Shown: positions 51,420 through 59,144 of the stretch, piece by piece
Numbering within the stretch: the first letter of the stretch is position 1
Layout: the number at the start of each line of letters is the position of its first letter
From: CAYPTY01 sp964413935
Lineage (GTDB): Bacteria > Bacteroidota > Rhodothermia > Balneolales > Balneolaceae
Length of the DNA stretch: 64,000 nucleotides
Direction of reading: 5' to 3'
Assembly: GCA_964413935.1 (NCBI GenBank)
Contig: CAYPTY010000003.1
Location: 1 to 64,000, forward strand
Notes under the pieces: model-generated
Seen by the model: only the letters and a program-made list of their open reading frames with translations
Database searches by the model: none
What the model was told of the DNA's origin: nothing
Translations under genes and position numbers: made by a program

Positions 51420-52073
51420 TTAACCCTTTATGACGGCCAGTGCTGACTCTCCGGCTCTGGTAGTGTCTCCTTCTGAGACCTTAATTTCAATATCGGAAGG
51501 TACAATAACATCCATACGGGAGCCAAATTTCATTATTCCAAAGCGTTCACCGCTCTTAACCTGTTTGCCAACCTCGAGATCATAAGATATTCTGCGGGCT
51601 ACCAGTCCGGTTATTTGTTTGAAATAAATCCGGATACCGCTTTGATGCAATAACCCGAATTCTGCCCGTTCATTTTCTAAGGAAGCTTCTTCTTTCCATG
51701 CTACCAGATATTTTCCAGGATGGTATTGGGCATGTTCAATCACACCGCTTGCCGGAACGCGGTTTACATGCACATCAGATATGGATAGAAAAATCGAAAT
51801 CTGTTTTGCCGGTGCTTTGACATACTCGTGATCTTCTATGTCACGGATTTGAACTACTTTTCCATCGGCTGGAGCAATAATGAGGGTATCATCCTCCGGT
51901 GGATTACGCTCCGGATCACGGAAGAAAAAAAGCACAAACAGTGTGAGTGCCCCGCCAAGACTCAAAAAGGTGTACGAAGCATTCAGACTCAGATAGGATA
52001 ACAAATATGAGATCAGTGCTGTGGCAAACAGTACAAACAGTACGCTTGACCAGCCTTCTCGATGAATTCGCAT
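51420..52073 (-). CDS. psd: Phosphatidylserine decarboxylase
   Basis: A 217-residue short-form enzyme (PSD-B/archaeal-like type) converting phosphatidylserine to phosphatidylethanolamine. FFRDPERNPPED near 50-61 and FLSISDVHVNRVPASG near 95-110 are typical. The self-cleaving site appears as FGSRMD near 183, where the Ser becomes the pyruvoyl group. Two hydrophobic segments at the N-terminus anchor it. The start overlaps the rseP stop (ATGA). Confidence 0.92.
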   Translation of the reverse strand: MRIHREGWSSVLFVLFATALISYLLSYLSLNASYTFLSLGGALTLFVLFFFRDPERNPPEDDTLIIAPADGKVVQIRDIEDHEYVKAPAKQISIFLSISDVHVNRVPASGVIEHAQYHPGKYLVAWKEEASLENERAEFGLLHQSGIRIYFKQITGLVARRISYDLEVGKQVKSGERFGIMKFGSRMDVIVPSDIEIKVSEGDTTRAGESALAVIKG

Positions 52074-53416
52074 CAGATTCCCAGCAGTCTTAGGATGTCG
52101 TTACCGTTCACCAGAATGATGAGCGCCAGCAAGAGGAAGAAACCAATCTGCTGCAGCGCCATACTTACTTTTTCGGATGGCTTTCGACGAGTTACCCCTT
52201 CAAAAATCAGAAACATGAGATGCCCCCCATCCAGAGCAGGGATAGGTAAAATATTGATGAAGGCCAGCGTAATACTCAGCAGAGCGGTTATATTCCAGAA
52301 ACCAATCCAGCCACTGGAGTCTGTGGCCTGTTTGGTGACAGTGGCGATCTGCACCACACCACCCAGGTTTTGTCTGACGGATATATCACCCGAAAACATA
52401 CGGGCAAATCCCTGAACCGTGGTGGTCGTCATCACCACTGTTTGCTCTACACCTTGTGCCAGGGATTCGAAAAAGCCGTAATCCACAAGTACGGCACCGG
52501 ATTGTAACAGACTGGCCTGCTGAATTCCAATTGTTTTTGAATCCTGGTTCGGGGTGATCGGGATTTCGAGGATTTCACCATCTCTTTCAACTTCGAAGAG
52601 GATCTCCCCTTCCATATTCTGTATGGCTTCAACCAGGGTATACCAAAACAGTATAGGCTCACCATTGGCAGATATAAAACGATCACCTGGTTCAATACCC
52701 GCTCTTGAAGCCGGTGAGCCTGGGGCAACAGCTCCAATTCGGCTGGGGTAAATATTATCGACACTGATGAATCCTTCGTCTTCAATACGATCCAGGAATG
52801 AAGGCTCAAGCTCGATTTGTGTTTCTTCTCCATCCCGGATAACGGTATAGACAATCTCGGATTTGGTCAGTTCATCTGTACTGAATAAATCATTAAAGTA
52901 TTCTACTCTCTGCCCGTTTATGGCAATGATTTTATCTCCGGTCTGAAAACCCACATCCTCAGCAAGCGATCCTTCAGGGATGTAAACACCATGTTCAACC
53001 GAATCAATAGGTATAACCGCACGGCCGTTGAAAAAAGTAATCCCGAAAAAGATGATTATGGCAAGTATCATATTGAAGACCACACCAGCCACGATCACTA
53101 TCATACGCTGCCATACCGGTTTTGAGCGGTATTCCCAGGGTTTAGGCTCCTGCCTCATCTGATCGGTATCCATGCTTTCATCGATCATACCTGAGATTTT
53201 TACATAACCTCCCAGTGGAGTGGCACCAATGCAGTAATCCGTACCGTTTTTTTCAAAACCCCAGATTCTAGGAGGAAATCCCACCGAAAAGCGCTCCACC
53301 CTCATCCCAAATAATTTGGCCGCCAGAAAATGGCCCAGTTCGTGAATGAAGACCAGAATCATTATGGCTCCGATGAAGATGCCAATGGTCTGTAAAATGT
53401 CTATAGCTGTTTCCAT
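52073..53416 (-). CDS. rseP: Site-2 intramembrane protease RseP
   Basis: A 447-residue membrane metalloprotease. The zinc site HELGH is at residues 25-29 in the first membrane helix, and the second metal ligand in LPIPALDGGH near 395. Two PDZ domains (about 120-200 and 205-290) lie between, the second with RIGAVAPGSPASRAGIEPGD. Such proteases cleave anti-sigma factors in envelope stress. It sits between dxr and psd, an arrangement (dxr-rseP) common in bacteria. Confidence 0.94.
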   Translation of the reverse strand: METAIDILQTIGIFIGAIMILVFIHELGHFLAAKLFGMRVERFSVGFPPRIWGFEKNGTDYCIGATPLGGYVKISGMIDESMDTDQMRQEPKPWEYRSKPVWQRMIVIVAGVVFNMILAIIIFFGITFFNGRAVIPIDSVEHGVYIPEGSLAEDVGFQTGDKIIAINGQRVEYFNDLFSTDELTKSEIVYTVIRDGEETQIELEPSFLDRIEDEGFISVDNIYPSRIGAVAPGSPASRAGIEPGDRFISANGEPILFWYTLVEAIQNMEGEILFEVERDGEILEIPITPNQDSKTIGIQQASLLQSGAVLVDYGFFESLAQGVEQTVVMTTTTVQGFARMFSGDISVRQNLGGVVQIATVTKQATDSSGWIGFWNITALLSITLAFINILPIPALDGGHLMFLIFEGVTRRKPSEKVSMALQQIGFFLLLALIILVNGNDILRLLGI

Positions 53417-53419
53417 AAA

Positions 53420-54565
53420 TTAGTACCGGGATGCAAATTCCCGTGCTTCTTGATTAATGATGTTGAGGTTTTCGGCACTCAGCTCGTCTGCAGAACGAAT
53501 ATTTTTTAAGCTTGAACTTACCAGTTCGGGGATCTGAATATAACTAATTTCCTTATCCAAAAACCGTTGCACAGCCACCTCATTGGCGGCATTCAGTACA
53601 GCGGGTGCAAATCCGCCCTCTTGTATAGCGTCCATGGCTAACTTAACGCATGGAAACTGCTGATAGTTTACAGGCTTGAAGCTAAGTTCATGCAACTGAG
53701 ACCAGTCCATCCGGGGTACCTCCAGCTCAAACCGGCTGGGATACGATAAAGCATAAATGATGGGCACCTTCATATCAGGGGGACCCAGCTGAGCTTTACT
53801 GGATCCATCCACAAAGGTCACGATTGAATGAATAATACTTTGCGGATGAATCACCGGCTCAATCTGATTCAGTTCCAGACCGAAAAGCCAGTATGCTTCA
53901 ATGATTTCCAGGCCTTTATTCATCATGGTCGATGAATCAATGGTAATCTTGGCGCCCATATCCCAGTTAGGATGTTTCAGTGCTTTTTCTACCGTAACCG
54001 TTTTCATCTGCTCCGGACGGTAATCCCGGAAGGGTCCGCCGCTGGCTGTAATTACAATCTTTTCGATGTGTGCAGGATCTTCCCCTACCAGGCATTGCAA
54101 CATGGCTGAATGCTCAGAATCGACCGGTATCAGCTGATCAGGGTATTGCAGGGCTTGCTGGATCAGGGCGCCACCCACCACCAGACTCTCTTTATTCGCT
54201 AAAGCTACTTTCTTGCCCTTCTTAACAGCTTCAAGTGTTGGTTCAAAACCCACAAAACCAACCAAACTGTTCAGGACCGTATCCACTTCTTCCAGGGAAG
54301 CCAGTCGTTTGAGTTCTTTATCCCCGAAAAGTATTTCCGTTTCAAAGGTTGAAGCAGCTTCTTTGAGATTCTTCCAGGCTTCTTCATCACAGATGAGCGC
54401 ATATTTTGGTCTGAATTCCCTGATCTGATCAAGCAGAACCTCCCAGCGACGACGGCTGCTGAGAGCAACAACGTCAAATCGGTCCGGATGCTGCCTCACG
54501 ATCTCCAGGGCCTGGGTGCCAATAGAGCCGGTAGATCCAAGTATGGCCAGATGTTGTTTTTCCAA
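53420..54565 (-). CDS. dxr: 1-deoxy-D-xylulose 5-phosphate reductoisomerase
   Basis: A 381-residue NADPH-dependent enzyme of the MEP isoprenoid pathway. The NADPH-binding LGSTGSIGTQALEI is at residues 8-21, ALANKESLVVGG near 120-131 and the substrate/metal region VDSEHSAMLQCL near 150. TASGGPFRDY near 175 and HPNWDMGAKITIDSSTMMNKGLE (positions about 195-217) also fit. The start is TTG at 54565, just after the HDAC-like stop, with no in-frame ATG upstream. Confidence 0.95.
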   Translation of the reverse strand: MEKQHLAILGSTGSIGTQALEIVRQHPDRFDVVALSSRRRWEVLLDQIREFRPKYALICDEEAWKNLKEAASTFETEILFGDKELKRLASLEEVDTVLNSLVGFVGFEPTLEAVKKGKKVALANKESLVVGGALIQQALQYPDQLIPVDSEHSAMLQCLVGEDPAHIEKIVITASGGPFRDYRPEQMKTVTVEKALKHPNWDMGAKITIDSSTMMNKGLEIIEAYWLFGLELNQIEPVIHPQSIIHSIVTFVDGSSKAQLGPPDMKVPIIYALSYPSRFELEVPRMDWSQLHELSFKPVNYQQFPCVKLAMDAIQEGGFAPAVLNAANEVAVQRFLDKEISYIQIPELVSSSLKNIRSADELSAENLNIINQEAREFASRY

Positions 54566-54566
54566 A

Positions 54567-55466
54567 TTAAAAGCCCAGTTCTCGGGCTGTTTTATACATT
54601 TTAGAGTGCGCGATCACAGTTTGTTCCAGTGTTGGAGCATACCCGCCGGATAACAATAATACCAGCGGCACAGCTTTTTGTGTAACCGTTTCAATCACAA
54701 TGCGTTCCCTCTGCTCAAGTCCTGCCAGTGTGAGTGAAATACGCCCGAAATGGTCGGTCTCAAGAACGTCAATTCCGCCTAAATAAAAAACAATGTCCGG
54801 TGTGAATTCCGAAAAAATTCTGTCCAGCGCATCAATCAGGGTTCGGTGATAATTTTTATCATCTGTACCGTCATCCAGCCCAATATCCAGTGTACTCGGC
54901 GGTTTGATGAATGGGTAATTCCGCTCCCCGTGCATGGAAAAGGTATACACATTCGGATCGTCCGCAAAAATATGTGCTGTTCCGTTACCCTGATGAACAT
55001 CACAATCGATAATGAGCACTTTTTTAAACCATTTGGAATGGCTTAAAACCCTGATGGCCACAGCCACATCGTTATACACACAAAATCCTTCCCCATGATC
55101 CGGCATTGCATGATGGGTACCTCCTGCCAGATTACCTGAAATACCATCCTGTAAGGCCATGAGCGCCGCATTGAGGGTTCCCTGAACGGCCAGTCGGGAA
55201 CGCACGCCCAGGCTCTTCGACCAGGGCAAACCAAGTCGTCTTTCTTCCTTCCGGTCCAGCCCGCCATTCCAGATGGCATCAGCATAGCGCATAGTGTGCA
55301 CCTTATAAAGCTGAGATAGCTCAACCATTTCGGGCTCAATCACTTCTGACTCTTTGATGATGTTATTTTCAGTGAGATATCTACGCAGACCTACGAATTT
55401 CTTCATAGGGAATATGTGATCATCCGGGATGCTTGCCTCATATCCCGGGGCAAAGCTAACTCTCAT
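54567..55466 (-). CDS. Histone-deacetylase-family amidohydrolase
   Basis: A 299-residue arginase/HDAC-fold enzyme. Active-site segments GGTHHAMPDHGEGFCVYND (the His pair, about 117-135), IDCDVHQGNGTAHIF near 155-169 (zinc Asp-His) and YLGGIDVLETDHFGR near 225 are intact. Bacterial members deacetylate polyamines, acetylated proteins or small molecules such as acetoin; the substrate cannot be inferred. Its start overlaps the pgeF stop (ATGA) and it is followed by dxr after one base. Confidence 0.85.
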   Translation of the reverse strand: MRVSFAPGYEASIPDDHIFPMKKFVGLRRYLTENNIIKESEVIEPEMVELSQLYKVHTMRYADAIWNGGLDRKEERRLGLPWSKSLGVRSRLAVQGTLNAALMALQDGISGNLAGGTHHAMPDHGEGFCVYNDVAVAIRVLSHSKWFKKVLIIDCDVHQGNGTAHIFADDPNVYTFSMHGERNYPFIKPPSTLDIGLDDGTDDKNYHRTLIDALDRIFSEFTPDIVFYLGGIDVLETDHFGRISLTLAGLEQRERIVIETVTQKAVPLVLLLSGGYAPTLEQTVIAHSKMYKTARELGF

Positions 55467-56227
55467 GCAATATTGTCCAGTTTTATGAGCCCCATCATTC
55501 GCCCGGCTTGTTTACCGTCTCTTCGATAGGAATAGAATCGTCTTTCATTTTTCATAGTGCAGGAGGCATCAACTTCAATCTGCCCTTCTTTCATTCCGAA
55601 ATCAAACAACTGATTTGTCAGATAAGCTTTCAGGTCTACATGCGGCTTTTTGAATGATTTTCGGTCAACAACCTCATCAGGGAACTGATCAGCAACCTCA
55701 TCACCTACCTCAAAAGATTCAAGTGAAATACAGGGTGAGATGTAGGCATAGGTACTTTCCGGTTTTGCACCCTTTTCCGACATTTTTTCGAGCAGATTGG
55801 ATAAGATTCCCTGCACAGCTCCTCTCCAGCCGGCATGAGCAGCCCCGATAACCTGATGCTCAGGATCTCCGAGCAGTATAGCGGCACAATCAGCAACCTG
55901 AATACTCAAAAGTATATCCGTCTTATTACAAACAAGGGCATCCACTTCTTCATATAAACCGCCTTCTTCTACCTCGGCTACCCTGTTAGAATGAACCTGC
56001 CTGGTTATAGCCATATTATGCTCACCGGTTTTGGTCAGACTGCTTAGAATAGCCAGATTAATGGCAAGATTTTCCTCTTTTTCTTCGGTGAAAATACCCA
56101 GATTGTAGCCTTCGATAAGGGCTGATTTAAGGCGATATTCGGGATTTCGCTGGGTAAACCAGGCTGAAATTCCTTTTTGATTCAGGAGTTCAGGTTGGAT
56201 GAATTCAAGTTTAGTTTCCAAGGGCAT
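55463..56227 (-). CDS. pgeF: PgeF/YfiH-family peptidoglycan editing protein (multicopper-type fold)
   Basis: A 254-residue member of the DUF152/laccase-domain family (YfiH/PgeF). QVHSNRVAEVEE near 81-92, ADCAAILLGDPEHQVIGAAHAGWRGAVQGI near 130-160 (metal-binding Cys and His) and SLESFEVGDEVAD near 187 match the family. Family members are described as peptidoglycan-editing or purine nucleoside enzymes. It overlaps aroE by 17 bases and the HDAC-like gene by four. Confidence 0.87.
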   Translation of the reverse strand: MPLETKLEFIQPELLNQKGISAWFTQRNPEYRLKSALIEGYNLGIFTEEKEENLAINLAILSSLTKTGEHNMAITRQVHSNRVAEVEEGGLYEEVDALVCNKTDILLSIQVADCAAILLGDPEHQVIGAAHAGWRGAVQGILSNLLEKMSEKGAKPESTYAYISPCISLESFEVGDEVADQFPDEVVDRKSFKKPHVDLKAYLTNQLFDFGMKEGQIEVDASCTMKNERRFYSYRRDGKQAGRMMGLIKLDNIA

Positions 56228-57062
56228 CCTCCAGTCGGTTTTTTATAACTTCGACCGGGAAGGCCTCACCAGTCCAGATCTGAAAGGAAGCATTACCCTG
56301 TTCAACAAACATTTCCAGTCCGGATATACAATCACAACCCGCAAGCCCGGCTTGCTTCAGAAAAAGTGTTTCCAGAGGATTATAAATCAGGTCATAGCAA
56401 ATTTTACCTTCCAGAAGTGAAAGCTGATCTCCGCGGATGGGCGACCGATCCACAGCAGGGTGCATACCTAATGGGGTAGCATTAACCAGCAGACTGGCAT
56501 CATCTGCAAATTCAGGCCAGGCATCATAGCTGACCAATCGAAGATTTCGCTCTTCATCAAAGCCTTGCTGGCTTCGGGATACCATAATAATTTCTTCAAC
56601 ACCCATTTCTCCGAGGGCGTAAACAACCGCTCGGCTACTGCCACCGGTCCCGAAAACAATAGCCCGTTCACCTTCCAGGTCATCCTGCGACTGCGTCAGG
56701 GGTTGCATAAAACCATAGGCGTCGGTATTTGCTCCGATCAGCTTTCCATCGCGCTTATACAGGGTATTCAGAGCCCCAATTCGGGCAGCATCATCCTGAA
56801 GTTCGTCGACGACGGGCATAAATTCCACTTTGTAGGGAATGGTTACATTTGCACCCTTGAATGTTGAGCTGTTTAGGTGTGAAATAAATGCAGGGAATTC
56901 ATCAAGGGTTAATTCTATCGCATAATAAACAGCTTCCAACTGAAGATACTTAAGGGCAATATTATGCATCAGGGGTGAAAGGCTATGCCCTACAGGGTTC
57001 CCTATTACCATGTAATGATCCTGTTCTGCCAGGCCCTGTTCCAGAAATTCTGTGAAACGCAT
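56211..57062 (-). CDS. aroE: Shikimate 5-dehydrogenase
   Basis: A 283-residue enzyme reducing 3-dehydroshikimate in chorismate synthesis. The shikimate-binding GNPVGHSLSPLMHN near 22-35, catalytic Lys in ANVTIPYKVEF near 74-84, NADP-binding FGTGGSSRAVVYAL near 133-146 and the C-terminal NPLETLFLKQA are visible. I use the ATG at 57062; a TTG fifteen bases earlier is less likely. The gene starts 14 bases after a strong terminator, so it opens the aroE-to-pssA run. Confidence 0.93.
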   Translation of the reverse strand: MRFTEFLEQGLAEQDHYMVIGNPVGHSLSPLMHNIALKYLQLEAVYYAIELTLDEFPAFISHLNSSTFKGANVTIPYKVEFMPVVDELQDDAARIGALNTLYKRDGKLIGANTDAYGFMQPLTQSQDDLEGERAIVFGTGGSSRAVVYALGEMGVEEIIMVSRSQQGFDEERNLRLVSYDAWPEFADDASLLVNATPLGMHPAVDRSPIRGDQLSLLEGKICYDLIYNPLETLFLKQAGLAGCDCISGLEMFVEQGNASFQIWTGEAFPVEVIKNRLEDALGN

Positions 57063-57075
57063 ATGATATAGGGAC

Positions 57076-57108
57076 AAAAAAAATGCGCATCCAAATGAAT
57101 GCGCATTT
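57076..57108 (-). terminator. Rho-independent terminator after the SRPBCC gene
   Basis: On the minus strand AAATGCGCAT and its complement (57108-57099 and 57090-57081) form a perfect 10-bp stem with an 8-base loop, followed by eight U. It ends the SRPBCC transcript directly before aroE. Confidence 0.93.
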
Positions 57109-57125
57109 AAAATCTTGAAGCAGGT

Positions 57126-57596
57126 TTAGACCGTAACTTCGCTGTTTTCGTTGCTTTCAACTTCAGTCTCTTTGAAAGAATCGCTTTCTACCAATTCTTT
57201 GAATTTCTGAAGGTCTTTTTGAAGCTGCTCAGGAGCTTTTTCGATGAATTCTGCCAGAGCATCATCCGGATCGCCAAAAAAGGTTCTGTAATCCAGAGAG
57301 AAATCAACCAGTGTACGGGTTCCGTTATCCAGCGGTGTAAAACGAATGGTACCTGTCTGGTTAAGGTTTCCATTGATCGTAATCCAGGCAAAACGGGTAT
57401 TTCGAAGGTTATCAATGATATTTGTAGTCCATTGATAAGTTTCTCCACCGATTTCGGTCTTATATTCGAAAGTCTGTGAATTAATGCGCTCAACAGCGTC
57501 TATTCTTTCGAGGAATTTTGGAAAATCAACAGGATTACTAAGGAATTCGTACACTTTGGCTAGAGGCAGTTCAATTTCGATTCTTTCGTGCGCCAT
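57126..57596 (-). CDS. SRPBCC-superfamily (polyketide cyclase-like) protein
   Basis: A 156-residue helix-grip protein. ERIEIELPLAKVYEFLSNPVDFPKF is the typical beginning with the pattern P-x-x-x-V-(Y/W)-x-x-(L/F)-x-(N/D)-x-x-x-x-P-x-(F/W). The middle strands (TYQWTTNIIDNLRNTRFAWI) and the C-terminal helix (PEQLQKDLQKFKELVE) complete the fold. Such proteins bind hydrophobic ligands; the substrate is unknown. It is monocistronic, with its own terminator. Confidence 0.82.
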   Translation of the reverse strand: MAHERIEIELPLAKVYEFLSNPVDFPKFLERIDAVERINSQTFEYKTEIGGETYQWTTNIIDNLRNTRFAWITINGNLNQTGTIRFTPLDNGTRTLVDFSLDYRTFFGDPDDALAEFIEKAPEQLQKDLQKFKELVESDSFKETEVESNENSEVTV

Positions 57597-57777
57597 AGTT
57601 AAGAGATTGGTAATATTGATTGGGTTACTAATTGTGCCATTTAGGTAGATGAAACATGAGATGGAGAATCAGATAGGTTTCATCCATACTGCAACAAATT
57701 TAAACATAAATTGATTAAGCAGCAATAAACATTGGAGCAAAAAACGGCTCTACTGCTTACAGAAGCATAATATCATC

Positions 57778-59136
57778 GTGAAAAACAGGCTTGGATACAC
57801 CCTCTTTTTAACCATACTTTTTCTGATTCTTCAATCCCCCTATCTTCATTCACAGACATGGCTTAGCGGTTTTGTACGCAACTTTAATGCTGTGACTACA
57901 ACCGACGGAAACCAGTATCTGATTGGTCGTAACAGAACGGAAATAAATCTTGAACGAAGTCTTAATCGGGGCAACCTATTTATCTCCACTCAGGTCCTGA
58001 ATTCCTATTCAGATTCTCTTGAAGCCCTCGACTTCCGCATTCGAGAGGCCTACTTTGAATTATACATGGGAAAGTATGATATCCGCATTGGGCAGCAACT
58101 GATCCCGCTGGGTGAAACAAACGGTTTTTTTCTGACAGACATCCTGAATCCATTTGATCTTTCAGAATTTCTGACACAGGAATTAAGAGATATCCGGCAG
58201 GGTATTCCTGCTGTGAAAATTACCCGGTATTCCGGATCCAACTTCCTGGAGCTGGTTGCCACCCCTGTTTTTGTGAGCAATCGTTTTGCCCAACCAGAAT
58301 CTGCTTTTTTCCCTTTTGAAAACCTGACCGATATTTCTTCCCTTCCCTTCGATTTCGGCAATTCACTGGATCAGCGCACCATTGGTGATGCTCAGGTATC
58401 CCTGCGTTATGCATGGAACGCTAACCTGAAGTTTGATCTGGATCTCTTTGCCATGTACTGGTATAATAACGGTACAGCCTTTCGCAAATCTTTGGATTTA
58501 GATCTTTTGCGTATTCCACCAGCTGTTTTTCAGCTCGAGGCTGAGTACCTCCAATCCCTCGTATTTGGCTTTGCCGGCAATTATGTGGCCAGTGATAATC
58601 TGATCCTTAAAAGTGAAGCGGCCTTCTATCAGCAGCGTTATGTTGATTATCTGAGCCCAAGGCTGCAGGAACTGCTAACCCAACCGCAGTCTCCGGCTGT
58701 GAATGCAGAAATCACCCAGATCTTTGCCAGTAATACAGATGGATTCCTGCTTCAACGCCCTTTCATCAATCACATGATCGGTGCTCAATTAAGCCATGCT
58801 GGATGGATTTTTGAAGGGCAATTTGTAAGTGAATACATCTTGGATTACCGCTCAGATATTTTACCTGATCAATGGTATAAAGCTGCAACGTTATTGGTTC
58901 AGAAACAGTTTTTGCGTGACAAATTAGAGTTCAGACTATTCTCAAGATATAACCTGAATGGAAACGACTTCTGGACTAATCCGGAATTCAGTTATGACGT
59001 TACAGATGGTGTTGTATTCATTTCGGGTTTTCAGTTTTTCGGCGGAGAAGAACCTGAGTCATTTTACGGACACTTCAGTTTCAGAAATTATTCGGATGTA
59101 AGCTTCGGATACCTGAAGCTGACGGCCTACTTCTAA
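57778..59136 (+). CDS. Outer-membrane porin-like beta-barrel protein
   Basis: A 452-residue protein starting at GTG (57778). The signal peptide ends HSQ near residue 26. Alternating strand patterns run through the whole length: RTEINLERSLNRGNLFISTQVLNSY, IREAYFELYMGKYDIRIGQQLIPLG, ISGFQFFGGEEPESFYG. The last residues LTAYF end in Phe, as expected for BAM substrates. It resembles DcaP-like or phosphate-selective-like porins. The MMPL permease follows after eight bases, so it could serve as an outer-membrane partner. Confidence 0.75.
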   Translation: MKNRLGYTLFLTILFLILQSPYLHSQTWLSGFVRNFNAVTTTDGNQYLIGRNRTEINLERSLNRGNLFISTQVLNSYSDSLEALDFRIREAYFELYMGKYDIRIGQQLIPLGETNGFFLTDILNPFDLSEFLTQELRDIRQGIPAVKITRYSGSNFLELVATPVFVSNRFAQPESAFFPFENLTDISSLPFDFGNSLDQRTIGDAQVSLRYAWNANLKFDLDLFAMYWYNNGTAFRKSLDLDLLRIPPAVFQLEAEYLQSLVFGFAGNYVASDNLILKSEAAFYQQRYVDYLSPRLQELLTQPQSPAVNAEITQIFASNTDGFLLQRPFINHMIGAQLSHAGWIFEGQFVSEYILDYRSDILPDQWYKAATLLVQKQFLRDKLEFRLFSRYNLNGNDFWTNPEFSYDVTDGVVFISGFQFFGGEEPESFYGHFSFRNYSDVSFGYLKLTAYF

Positions 59137-59144
59137 AGTCAGAT